Positions 34,586 to 43,110 of a stretch of DNA of 64,000 nt are shown piece after piece; the stretch's first letter is position 1, and the number at the start of each line of letters is the position of its first letter. Source of the DNA: Tildeniella nuda ZEHNDER 1965/U140 (GTDB taxonomy: Bacteria; Cyanobacteriota; Cyanobacteriia; Leptolyngbyales; Leptolyngbyaceae). A model generated the notes under the pieces. That model was given only the letters and a program-made list of their open reading frames with translations. It was not told the origin of the DNA and ran no database searches. A program made the translations under genes and the position numbers. The DNA lies in NCBI GenBank assembly GCA_019358895.1, contig JAHHIG010000002.1:1-64000 (forward strand), given 5' to 3'.

Positions 34586-36037
34586 ATGAACCTGACTGAT
34601 CTGGCATTTGCGCCTGCGTTAGAACAAGCACGGTTGATTCGTCAGCGAGAAATCTCGCCGTTGGAGCTAGTAGAGCTTTACTTGCAGCGTATTGAGCAAC
34701 TGAATGGGCAGTTGGGCAGCTACGTCACAGTGGCAGCTGAGCAAGCGATCGCCGAAGCAAACGCTAAAACAGAGGCGATCGCACGCAGTACTGCCGACCT
34801 GCCGCCCTTTTTTGGCGTACCGATTTCGATCAAAGACCTCAATGCAGTGGCTGGACTGACGTGTGCTTACGGGGTCAAAATCCTGAAGAAGCGCATCGCC
34901 GCTGAAGACGATGGTGTTGTGACCCGCATCAGACAAGCTGGTTTCATCATTTTAGGAAAGACTGCCACATCAGAGGTGGGCACACTGCCTTACACCGAAC
35001 CTGATGGCTTCCCCCCTGCTCGTAACCCCTGGAATCTAGACTACACGCCTGGTGGCTCCAGTGGCGGTGCCGCAGCAGCTTTGGCAGCGGGACTGTGCGC
35101 GATCGCGCAGGGATCAGATGGCGGCGGCTCGATTCGAGGACCGGCATCCTGCTGTGGTTTGGTTGGGATCAAACCATCAAGGGGACGTGTCACCCATGCG
35201 CCCCACGGCGATCGACTAAGTGGTATCGCTACCAGTGGACCGATCGGTCGCACTGTTGCTGATGCCGCTGCTTTATTAGATGCGATGTCGGGCTATGTCA
35301 GCGGCGATCCTTACTGGTTGCCTGATCCCGTCCCCTCTTTTCTAGCAGCGACTCAAACCGCTCCTGGTCAACTGCGGATTGCCTTTGCGACTGCCATTGA
35401 ACCGATCGGAGCCGCAGATGCAAGCTGCGAGCAAGCCGTTTTGGAGACAGTGAATCTGCTTCAATCATTGGGTCACATCGTCGAACCGGGTTGCCCTGAC
35501 GTAAGCGATCTCGTTGAGCCATTTAGTATCGTCTGGCAGTCCGTTTTAAGCGAAGCGGGCATTCCCTTCATTTTTCTCGGCAAGATGAATCGCTGGTTGC
35601 TCAATCGATCGCGCTTCGACTCGAGCGGCAAATATCTAAGAGCCGTCGGCAAAATGCAGACGATCGCGCGTCGCATTGTAACCTTTTTTGACACAGTGGA
35701 TGTGCTGGTACTGCCAACCTATCTGCACTCCACCATTCGCGTTGGCGAGTGGGCAAGGCTTCGACCGAGCCAAACATTAGAAAAAATTATCCGTTGGGTT
35801 GCACCCTGTCCACCGTTTAATGCCACTGGGCAGCCAGTGATGACGATTCCCGCTGGCTTCGACCAGAACGGTCTCCCGATCGGCATTCAGCTCATTGGTC
35901 GTCCAGCGGCTGAAACCACCCTCATTGCGCTGGCAGCCCAAATTGAAGCAGCAAAACCCTGGAGTCAGTACCGTCCACCCTTCGCGGCTGAAACTGAGCA
36001 ACCTAGCAAGTCGATCGCGTTTGAGGGCAGCGCTTAG
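34586..36037 (+). CDS. Amidase (amidase signature family)
   Basis: Amidase-signature hydrolase, 483 aa. The Ser-cisSer-Lys triad is complete: Lys83 (PISIKDLNAVAG), cis-Ser158 in the GGSSGGAAAAL glycine-rich loop, and nucleophile Ser182 (GGSIRGPASCCG). Spacing (75 and 24 residues) matches other family members. The family includes GatA, fatty-acid amide hydrolase and nitrilase-type amidases; GatA is usually found with GatC/GatB, absent here, so this is more likely a catabolic amidase. ATG at 34586 lies one base after the glycosyltransferase stop. A weak hairpin (36082-36113) follows. Confidence 0.92.
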   Translation: MNLTDLAFAPALEQARLIRQREISPLELVELYLQRIEQLNGQLGSYVTVAAEQAIAEANAKTEAIARSTADLPPFFGVPISIKDLNAVAGLTCAYGVKILKKRIAAEDDGVVTRIRQAGFIILGKTATSEVGTLPYTEPDGFPPARNPWNLDYTPGGSSGGAAAALAAGLCAIAQGSDGGGSIRGPASCCGLVGIKPSRGRVTHAPHGDRLSGIATSGPIGRTVADAAALLDAMSGYVSGDPYWLPDPVPSFLAATQTAPGQLRIAFATAIEPIGAADASCEQAVLETVNLLQSLGHIVEPGCPDVSDLVEPFSIVWQSVLSEAGIPFIFLGKMNRWLLNRSRFDSSGKYLRAVGKMQTIARRIVTFFDTVDVLVLPTYLHSTIRVGEWARLRPSQTLEKIIRWVAPCPPFNATGQPVMTIPAGFDQNGLPIGIQLIGRPAAETTLIALAAQIEAAKPWSQYRPPFAAETEQPSKSIAFEGSA

Positions 36038-36081
36038 CGGGTGGATCGCTAGACTTAACTGGCTTTGCGTAGACCAAGCGA

Positions 36082-36113
36082 GACAAGAAGGACCTGTAGA
36101 AAATTCTCTTGTC
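36082..36113 (+). terminator. Weak candidate terminator after the amidase gene
   Basis: GACAAGA (36082-36088) and TCTTGTC (36107-36113) form a 7-base stem with an 18-base loop, followed by AATTTCTTATTT. Stem and T-tract are both modest. Confidence 0.35.
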
Positions 36114-36315
36114 AATTTCTTATTTCCAAGTAAAGACATACGCCAAAAGATTCGATATGATATTCGAGAAATGTATTCGACAGCACAAAACACTCTTGCC
36201 GCAGAAATTAATCTGAATTACGCTTGAGTGCGTCAGCTTGTTGAAGAATCTGAGTGTAACGATAAAAGACGCTGATGGTCTTTCCATATCGGTGTGAGGA
36301 GAATAAATTAAAGTC

Positions 36316-38214
36316 ATGTCCAACGCTTTTTTGAAATCGCTGCTAGTCAGCCCTGCAATTCTTGCTGCTGCTCTAACGGTCTCTGCTTCTGCGATCGCAG
36401 CCGAAGCTAAAGCAACGAACGAAGTTGTTCAGCCTCAAGCTTCTGCCTTGCAGCCCCTCTCGATGGCTGCTGATCTAACGATCGCTTCGCCTGAAGTTAC
36501 CGCACTAGACGCTGCACCAGCATCGGTTACGCGCTCTGTTAACCTGACTGAAAAGCAACTGCCCATGCAGATCGCTTCGACCCCAGTTGACAAGTCCAGT
36601 GATGATGATGCGCCCGCTCCTGTGACAGTTGGGGCATCGGAAAACTCTCTGAAACAGATCAATCGCTACACCCGTGAGGGTCGCTCAAGTGCTAGCCAGG
36701 TAACGTCTGTCTCTCAACTGTCTGACGTAAAGCCAACTGATTGGGCGTTTCAGGCATTGCAATCACTGGTAGAACGCTACGGCTGTATTGCTGGTTATCC
36801 TGACAGAACTTACAGAGGTAACCGCGCGACCACTCGCTACGAATTTGCGGCTGGCTTGAATGCGTGTCTCGATCGTGTGAACGAACTCATTGCTGCTGGC
36901 ACCGCTGATCTAGTCAAGAAAGAAGATCTGGCAGTCCTGCAAAAGCTGCAAGAAGAGTTCGCTGCTGAACTGGCAACCCTTCGCGGTCGCGTTGATTCTC
37001 TAGAAGCTCGTACAGCTACTCTTGAGAAACAGCAATTCTCCACCACCACCAAGCTGGCGGGTGAGGTGATCTTTGCTATCACGGACGAGTTCTTCCAGCC
37101 GAACAATAACGAAACCGTGTTTCAAGACCGGATTCGTCTGTCCCTCAACACCAGCTTTACGGGTAAGGACTTGCTCATCACCCGTCTTGCGGCTGGTAAC
37201 TTTGTTCCCTTTACGCTTCAAGACCCTGTTGGCGGTATTGGTCTACAGTCGTTCCAGTTTGGTAGCACTGGTGGAAATTCAGTCTTCGCTGACTGGGTGG
37301 CTTACTACTTCCCACTGGGCGACAAAATCAGCGTTTACATTCCAGCTTTCGCTGGCTTGCAGTACGACTATGCGCCAACTCAGGCAGGTCTGCTAGAAGG
37401 CTTTGATGGCGGTAATGGTCCCCTTAGTATCTTTGCTCAACGCAACCCGATTTATGACATCGGTGGTGGTTCGGGTATTGGTCTAAACTTTGACCTTACA
37501 AGCAACTTCAAGATCAGCCTTGGCTACCTGGCAAACAACTCTAGCTTGAGTGCAACTGGTGGACAGCTAAACGCTCCGCAGACGTTCTTTGGAGCAAACA
37601 ACCCTGCTGACAAAGCTGGTTTGTTTAATGGTAACTATGCCGCTCTTGCTCAGATCGCTTTTAAGAACGACACCTTCTCGATCGGTGCCACCTACGTTAA
37701 CGCTTACGCCCGCGGTGCCATCTTTGATACTGGTAGCGGCGGTGCCGTTGTGGGTTCAAGCGCTAGTAACTTTGCCTTCGTTAACGCTGCGGGCAGTGGC
37801 GTTGGACAATTTACGTCCACCACCCTGAACGCCTACGGTATTTCAGGTTCGCTCAACCTGGGTAAAACCATTTCGATCAACGCCTTTGGCTCATACATTG
37901 AAGCGAACAAGCCCGATGATGGCGTTGGCAAAGGTGAAATCTGGACGTATGGAGTTGGTCTTGCGTTTGCTGACTTCCTCAAGAAAGGCAACTTGCTCGG
38001 ACTCACTGCTGGTGTTGAACCCTACTTGGGCAACTCAAGAAAGTTTGGTCAGGGTCAAAACGATCTGCCACTTCACTTTGAAGCGTTTTACAGATATCAG
38101 TTGAGTGACAATATCTCCATCACACCTGGTGTCATTTATGTCATCAACCCCGGTCAAAGCGATGCTAATGAGGACATCCTCATTGGCACGTTGAGAACCA
38201 CCTTTACCTTCTAG
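36316..38214 (+). CDS. Iron-uptake porin, paralogue 1 (SLH plus OprB-type barrel)
   Basis: 632-residue outer-membrane protein of the cyanobacterial iron-uptake porin family (SLH domain plus OprB-type barrel). Order: signal peptide (about residues 1-28, SLLVSPAILAAALTVSASA), a low-complexity Ala/Thr linker, an SLH domain (about 130-190, SDVKPTDWAFQALQSLVERYGC) that binds cell-wall polymers, a coiled-coil segment (LQKLQEEFAAELATLRGRVDSLE), then a beta-barrel ending TTFTF with the typical C-terminal Phe. It is expected to pass inorganic iron or small solutes across the outer membrane. First of four tandem paralogues; a strong terminator follows. Confidence 0.93.
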   Translation: MSNAFLKSLLVSPAILAAALTVSASAIAAEAKATNEVVQPQASALQPLSMAADLTIASPEVTALDAAPASVTRSVNLTEKQLPMQIASTPVDKSSDDDAPAPVTVGASENSLKQINRYTREGRSSASQVTSVSQLSDVKPTDWAFQALQSLVERYGCIAGYPDRTYRGNRATTRYEFAAGLNACLDRVNELIAAGTADLVKKEDLAVLQKLQEEFAAELATLRGRVDSLEARTATLEKQQFSTTTKLAGEVIFAITDEFFQPNNNETVFQDRIRLSLNTSFTGKDLLITRLAAGNFVPFTLQDPVGGIGLQSFQFGSTGGNSVFADWVAYYFPLGDKISVYIPAFAGLQYDYAPTQAGLLEGFDGGNGPLSIFAQRNPIYDIGGGSGIGLNFDLTSNFKISLGYLANNSSLSATGGQLNAPQTFFGANNPADKAGLFNGNYAALAQIAFKNDTFSIGATYVNAYARGAIFDTGSGGAVVGSSASNFAFVNAAGSGVGQFTSTTLNAYGISGSLNLGKTISINAFGSYIEANKPDDGVGKGEIWTYGVGLAFADFLKKGNLLGLTAGVEPYLGNSRKFGQGQNDLPLHFEAFYRYQLSDNISITPGVIYVINPGQSDANEDILIGTLRTTFTF

Positions 38215-38680
38215 GTATCGCTGAAGTCCTTTTCTAGCGTGCAAAAAATCACGCTTTAGTCTGCAAGCGCTCTCCATATAGTAGGAGAGCGCTTTTTTTT
38301 GGTGTCAGCCATTACATAAAACACGGAGTCGTTGCCGATAGCATCAAATGTGACGCTTGCTACTTAAAAAACTCAGGTTTTGCTGTTTTTTTGACGCGAC
38401 TGCTAGAAATAAGTCTAGAAAAGGTGTATACCTTTAAAGTCATGTTAACCATTGCCTCTGATAATCAGATGAGTATAGATTCCGAGCTTCGATCGCTGGG
38501 TAGTGCATTGCCCTAAGGGTTAACCTTCTAGTAATGTACGAAAGCGTTCTTAGAGGTGCCTAAACTTCAAGAACAGCTGGCAAATGTGTGGAATTAGCAT
38601 GGTAAAGCTCCCTTTCTTGAGCTTTGATCGCAATCTGTACATCGATCCGTTTGTAATAAGGTGTGAGTGTGAAAGCAATG
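38215..38680. other. Intergenic between porin genes 1 and 2
   Basis: 466 bases without a gene. The terminator of porin 1 is at 38266-38300. The rest presumably holds the promoter for porin 2; a minus-strand open frame at 38560-38985 overlaps the porin 2 start and is an artefact. Confidence 0.5.
38266..38300 (+). terminator. Rho-independent terminator of porin 1
   Basis: AGCGCTCTCC / GGAGAGCGCT, 10-base perfect stem with an 8-base loop, followed by TTTTTTTT. It ends the first porin transcript 51 bases after the stop codon. Confidence 0.92.
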
Positions 38681-40567
38681 ATGTCAAAAACAATCTGGAA
38701 GTCTTTGTTAGCGGCTCCAGCGCTCCTAGGCGCTACGGTCGCAATGTCTGCGATCGTGAATGTAAGTGCAAGTGTGAATGCTGCTGAAGCAACTGATGCT
38801 GCATCCCAAGTGACGGCTACAGACCGCTTAGCTACTTCAGCACCGTCTCTTCCGGTCGTGCCTGTGACTGTAGCGGATGCTTCGACTGCTGTAACTCCGG
38901 CTGCTGTAACTCCGGCTGTTACGACTTCGACGGCTACAACACAGTCGGCTACAACACAGTCGGCTACTCCAGCCGCTCCTGTCAATCAGATGGCGGTCTA
39001 CAGCACCGAAGGCACGCCTTCTACAGGTATTGTTGGTCAGGTGACTTCTGTTTCGCAGCTTTCGGACGTAAAGCCGACTGACTGGGCGTTTCAGGCACTG
39101 CAATCACTGGTTGAGCGCTACGGCTGTATTGTTGGTTATCCTGACAAGACCTATCGTGGTAATCGGGCGCTGACTCGTTACGAGTTCGCTGCTGGTCTGA
39201 ACGCCTGCATGGATCGAATCAACGAACTGATTGCAGCAGGCACCGCTGACCTGGTGAAGAAAGAAGACTTGCTGGCAGTACAAAGGCTGCAAGAAGAGTT
39301 TGCGGCTGAGCTGGCAACCCTGCGTGGACGGGTCGATGCTTTGGAAGCGCGGACGGCGACCCTTGAGAAGCAGCAGTTTTCTACCACGACCAAGTTAAAT
39401 GCTGAAGTAATTTTCGCTATTTCTGATACGTTTGGCGATCGTGCTACCCGAAATGGTAGTGGTGGATTCCTTGGTGGCATTAACGCTGGTAACGAAGGTC
39501 GGTTAAGAGACGACCAGACCCAAACCATTTTTTCTGATCGTGTTCGCCTTAACTTCGACAGCAGCTTTACCGGCAAGGATCAACTGAGAATCCGCCTGCA
39601 AGCACGAAACATTACCCCTTATTCTGGTGCCTTCACGGGAACCAACGAAACCCGATTTGGCTTCGATGGCAATGAAAGTAACCAGTTTGGCATTGACAAG
39701 CTGTTCTACCGCTTTCCCCTGGGTGACAACCTTAGGATTCAAATCGATGCTACGCAAATGAACTTCTACAACGGACTGATCAGCACACTCAGTCCGTTCC
39801 AATCCAGTGGTAGTGGTGCACTCTCGCGGTTTGGACGGTTTAGCCCTGTGTATCGGAGCGGTGCAGCAGGTGCTGGCTTCACGTTCGATTACAAATTTGG
39901 TAATTTTCTCTCGTTGCAGGGAGGCTACCTCTCTGACACCAATAGCAATGACCCAGGCTTGGAGAATGGTCTTTTCAACGGTGCCTACACTGCTATAGGA
40001 CAAGTTGTTTTAAGACCAGCTAGAGCGATTGAGGTTGCGTTGACCTACGCTCACTCCTACTACCCTGGTGGTGAGGTCAACGTTACATCGAGTACTGGCA
40101 GCGGCTTCGCTTCCAACCCCTTTAACTCGAGTGCGGCAACCCCTCGTCCAACGTCGTCAGATACGTTCTCGGCTGCAGTACAGTTTCGTCTCAGCCCCCA
40201 ATTCATCATCGGCGGCAACTTTGGCTACACCGAAGCCTATCAAGGTAGAAGCGATAACGAGGCAACTATCCTGAATGGCAGTGTCTTCTTGGCTTTCCCT
40301 GACTTGGGTAAGAAAGGCAACTTGGGTGGCATCATCGTCGGTATTCCACCGAAAGTGACTGGCAGCGATTTCCGTGGTGCTACGGGTGCTGCGGGTGCTC
40401 GCCGCTTTGATAACGACACCACATATCATGTAGAGGCGCTGTATCGCTATCAACTGACGAAAAACATTGCGCTTACACCAGGCATTATCGTGATCTTCAA
40501 TCCAGAAGGAAACGAAGATAATGCGACTCAGTATGTTGGCGTACTTCGGACGACATTCTCATTCTAG
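38681..40567 (+). CDS. Iron-uptake porin, paralogue 2
   Basis: 628-residue porin from ATG at 38681 (MSKTIWKSLLAAPALLGA), preferred over a GTG at 38663. Domain order and core sequence match paralogue 1: signal peptide, linker rich in TPAAVTPAVTTST repeats, SLH domain, coiled coil (LQRLQEEFAAELATLRGRVDALE), beta-barrel, C-terminal RTTFSF. The SLH and coiled-coil region is nearly identical to the other copies and the barrel is much more divergent, consistent with selection for different substrates. The signal peptide has an unusual AVTPAVTTSTATTQSATTQS linker with a direct repeat at the DNA level (GGCTACAACACAGTC). Confidence 0.92.
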   Translation: MSKTIWKSLLAAPALLGATVAMSAIVNVSASVNAAEATDAASQVTATDRLATSAPSLPVVPVTVADASTAVTPAAVTPAVTTSTATTQSATTQSATPAAPVNQMAVYSTEGTPSTGIVGQVTSVSQLSDVKPTDWAFQALQSLVERYGCIVGYPDKTYRGNRALTRYEFAAGLNACMDRINELIAAGTADLVKKEDLLAVQRLQEEFAAELATLRGRVDALEARTATLEKQQFSTTTKLNAEVIFAISDTFGDRATRNGSGGFLGGINAGNEGRLRDDQTQTIFSDRVRLNFDSSFTGKDQLRIRLQARNITPYSGAFTGTNETRFGFDGNESNQFGIDKLFYRFPLGDNLRIQIDATQMNFYNGLISTLSPFQSSGSGALSRFGRFSPVYRSGAAGAGFTFDYKFGNFLSLQGGYLSDTNSNDPGLENGLFNGAYTAIGQVVLRPARAIEVALTYAHSYYPGGEVNVTSSTGSGFASNPFNSSAATPRPTSSDTFSAAVQFRLSPQFIIGGNFGYTEAYQGRSDNEATILNGSVFLAFPDLGKKGNLGGIIVGIPPKVTGSDFRGATGAAGARRFDNDTTYHVEALYRYQLTKNIALTPGIIVIFNPEGNEDNATQYVGVLRTTFSF

Positions 40568-40588
40568 TTAGCTGAATTTTCAAGCTGA

Positions 40589-40615
40589 AAAGACCCCGTG
40601 AAAACGGGGTCTTTT
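40589..40615 (+). terminator. Rho-independent terminator of porin 2
   Basis: AAGACCCCGT / ACGGGGTCTT stem with a GAAA loop and a short T-run (TTTTT), 22 bases after the stop codon. The flank TTTCAAGCTGAAAA is shared with the segment after porin 3. Confidence 0.92.
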
Positions 40616-40978
40616 TGTGTATCAATTCATATCAACGGCTCAGGTTTTTAGCAGCAGCAAACATGCGATCGCCCTTCAAACTATCGCCCTTCAAACTGTT
40701 GCTTCCACTGAGCGCCCTACAAATCCTATAGCTAACCCTCCAGTGAGATGTTGTACAGCACATTTGACAACGTTTGTCATTGTGTTGATGCTGCCTTTGA
40801 GTAAGGTCTTAACGTTACCCGTAGGGCTATAAGCGTTGAGTGTAATCACCGAAAATCTCCGGATCATTAAGTGCAAGAAGCGTAAGGTGAATAGGTCAAG
40901 AACACCCTTGGTTGATTCAAAAACCTGCGTGTAACGTTTGCATCTTGACGCGGACGGTGATGGAGATGAGGGTTAACC
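40616..40978. other. Intergenic between porin genes 2 and 3
   Basis: About 363 bases without a gene. It contains tandem CAAACTATCGCCCTTCAAACT sequence near 40678-40700. It presumably holds the porin 3 promoter. Open frames crossing it lack any domain. Confidence 0.45.
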
Positions 40979-42781
40979 ATGTCAAACCAGTCTTGGAAGT
41001 TACTGACGACTCCAGCGCTTTTGAGTGCTACCGCTGCGTCTGCGATCGCTGGTGCAAGTACGGCTGTGAATGCCGCTGAAGCAATTGATGCTACTCTGCC
41101 AGCAACGACGCTCGACCACTCTACAGATGTAGCGAATGCAGCATCTTTGCTGCCGACGAACCCGGTGACTGTGGCAGCTGCTTCAGCCGCATTGCCTCAA
41201 CCATCGCCCCCGGCGGCTACGCTCAATCAGGTAGCGGCTTACAGCGTCGAAAGCAATGCTTCTACAGATATCCTTGGTCAAGTGACCTCTGTCTCTCAGC
41301 TTTCAGACGTGAAGCCTTCTGACTGGGCGTTCCAGGCTTTGCAATCGTTGGTGGAACGCTATGGTTGCATCGTCGGCTATCCCGACAAGACCTATCGCGG
41401 AAATCGAGCACTCACTCGCTATGAGTTTGCGGCGGGTCTGAACGCTTGCATGGACCGGGTGAATGAGCTGATTGCGGCTGGCACTGCTGATTTAGTCAAA
41501 AAAGAGGATCTGCTTGCCGTTCAAAAACTGCAAGAAGAATTTGCGGCTGAGCTAGCCACCTTGCGGGGTCGCGTGGATGCAGTGGAAGCACGTACAGCCA
41601 CATTGGAAAAGCAGCAGTTTTCGACCACTACCAAGCTGAGCGGCGAAGTCATTTTCTCGATCGCGGATACGGGTGGTAACAGTGCCACCGTCAACGGAGC
41701 GGGTGGAGCGATCGCCAACACAACGAAAAATGACAATACAAACACGATTTTTTCCGATCGCGTGCGCCTAGCGCTTGATACAAGCTTCACGGGTAAAGAT
41801 CGCCTGCGTACTCGACTACAGGCTCGTAACACCACTCCGTTTAATGGTTCCTTTACAGGCACAAACGAAACCCGCCTGGGCTTCGACGGTAGCGAAAACA
41901 ATGCCGTGCAAATCGATAAGCTGTTCTACCGCTTTCCCGTGGGTGACAAACTTACCGTGCAAATTGATGCGCTGAATGACGAGCTTCAAGATACAGTAGT
42001 GAGCAATCTAAGCCCCTTTGAAAGTAGTGGCGCTGGCGCTGTGTCTCGCTTTGGGCGTTTCAACACCTTCTACCGACTTAACAACCCTAACAATATTGGC
42101 TCTGCTGGCATCACGTTTGCCTACAAGGTGAGTGATGCCTTGCGATTGGAAGGCGGCTATCTCGCTGGTGGCAGCAGCAATAACCCATCTGCGAAGGGAG
42201 GCTTATTTAATGGTTCTAATGCCGCCGTGGCTCAGGTCGTTTTTCAACCGAGTAAGGCGCTCACACTGGGTCTTGCGTATGCTCACTCGTACTACACGGG
42301 AGCAGAACCGAATGGTGGCGGCATTAATATCACAGGCAGTACAGGCACTAGCTTTGCCGCCAACCCGTTTAATGGCGCTGCGACATCGGCAGACTCCGTT
42401 GCGGGTGCTGTGCAGCTTCAGCTCAGTCCGAAGTTTCTTGTCGGTGGCTGGGCATCGGCTTCGTTTGCTCATCGCCGCAGCAACAGCGACAACGCAACGA
42501 TCTTAAGTGCTGTAGGTTATCTGGCGTTCCCCGATTTAGGTAAGAAGGGTAATTTGGGCGGACTCCTATTTGGTATGGCACCCACTGTCATTAGCAACAG
42601 CGGTCTTACAAATAATCGGACTGATACAAGCACGCCCCTCCACCTGGAAGCCTTCTACCGCTATCGTTTGACGGATAATATTGCCATTACACCGGGTGTC
42701 TTTGTCCTGTTCAACCCAGAAGGGAACAGCCGCAATGACACTCAATATGTGGGTGTCATACGGACCACGTTCACTTTCTAA
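40979..42781 (+). CDS. Iron-uptake porin, paralogue 3
   Basis: 600-residue member of the same family, the shortest of the four. Signal peptide (SWKLLTTPALLSATAAS), Ala/Pro-rich linker, SLH domain (SDVKPSDWAFQALQSLVERYGC), coiled coil (LQKLQEEFAAELATLRGRVDAVE) and beta-barrel ending TTFTF. The barrel is closest to paralogue 2: both keep TNETRxGFDG, IDKLFYRFP and LSPFxSSGxGAxSRFGRF. ATG at 40979 follows a TGAGGG ribosome site-like stretch. Confidence 0.92.
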   Translation: MSNQSWKLLTTPALLSATAASAIAGASTAVNAAEAIDATLPATTLDHSTDVANAASLLPTNPVTVAAASAALPQPSPPAATLNQVAAYSVESNASTDILGQVTSVSQLSDVKPSDWAFQALQSLVERYGCIVGYPDKTYRGNRALTRYEFAAGLNACMDRVNELIAAGTADLVKKEDLLAVQKLQEEFAAELATLRGRVDAVEARTATLEKQQFSTTTKLSGEVIFSIADTGGNSATVNGAGGAIANTTKNDNTNTIFSDRVRLALDTSFTGKDRLRTRLQARNTTPFNGSFTGTNETRLGFDGSENNAVQIDKLFYRFPVGDKLTVQIDALNDELQDTVVSNLSPFESSGAGAVSRFGRFNTFYRLNNPNNIGSAGITFAYKVSDALRLEGGYLAGGSSNNPSAKGGLFNGSNAAVAQVVFQPSKALTLGLAYAHSYYTGAEPNGGGINITGSTGTSFAANPFNGAATSADSVAGAVQLQLSPKFLVGGWASASFAHRRSNSDNATILSAVGYLAFPDLGKKGNLGGLLFGMAPTVISNSGLTNNRTDTSTPLHLEAFYRYRLTDNIAITPGVFVLFNPEGNSRNDTQYVGVIRTTFTF

Positions 42782-42810
42782 TGGGCTGGTTTTCAAGCTG
42801 AAAAACTAAA

Positions 42811-42835
42811 AAGCTCCGTAAAAACGGGACTTTCT
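42811..42835 (+). terminator. Degenerate terminator of porin 3
   Basis: AAGCTCCGT-AAAA-ACGGGACTT followed by TCT. Relative to the intact terminator after porin 2 it shares the TTTCAAGCTGAAAA flank but two stem pairs are broken and the T-run is weak. It appears to be a decayed copy. Confidence 0.6.
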
Positions 42836-43110
42836 GCGCGCAATTTTTGCAGAATGAATGGCGCGATTTTTGCCCGTGGTAACCGTACGATCGCTCCCCT
42901 TAAAAAGCGATTGACAACCCTTCAAGATGAATCAAGGCTCATAGTTCGGCTCTAATATGAAACTTATGCGTAAATAGCATCAGCCTCAAGAATTTTTAAC
43001 CAATTGAGTGTAAGATTTTAAGCAAGTAAAAAAGCCTTTGGCGGTTTGCTGGTTTGTGTGCTGCTTTTGTGTCTTGAGTGTTGTGTGTCTTGAGTGTGAG
43101 GATAAAAATA
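42836..43110. other. Intergenic between porin genes 3 and 4
   Basis: About 275 bases without a gene. A GTGTCTTGAGTGTTGTGTGTCTTGAGTGTGAGG direct repeat (two copies of GTGTCTTGAGTGT, near 43068-43096) directly precedes porin 4. Confidence 0.5.
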
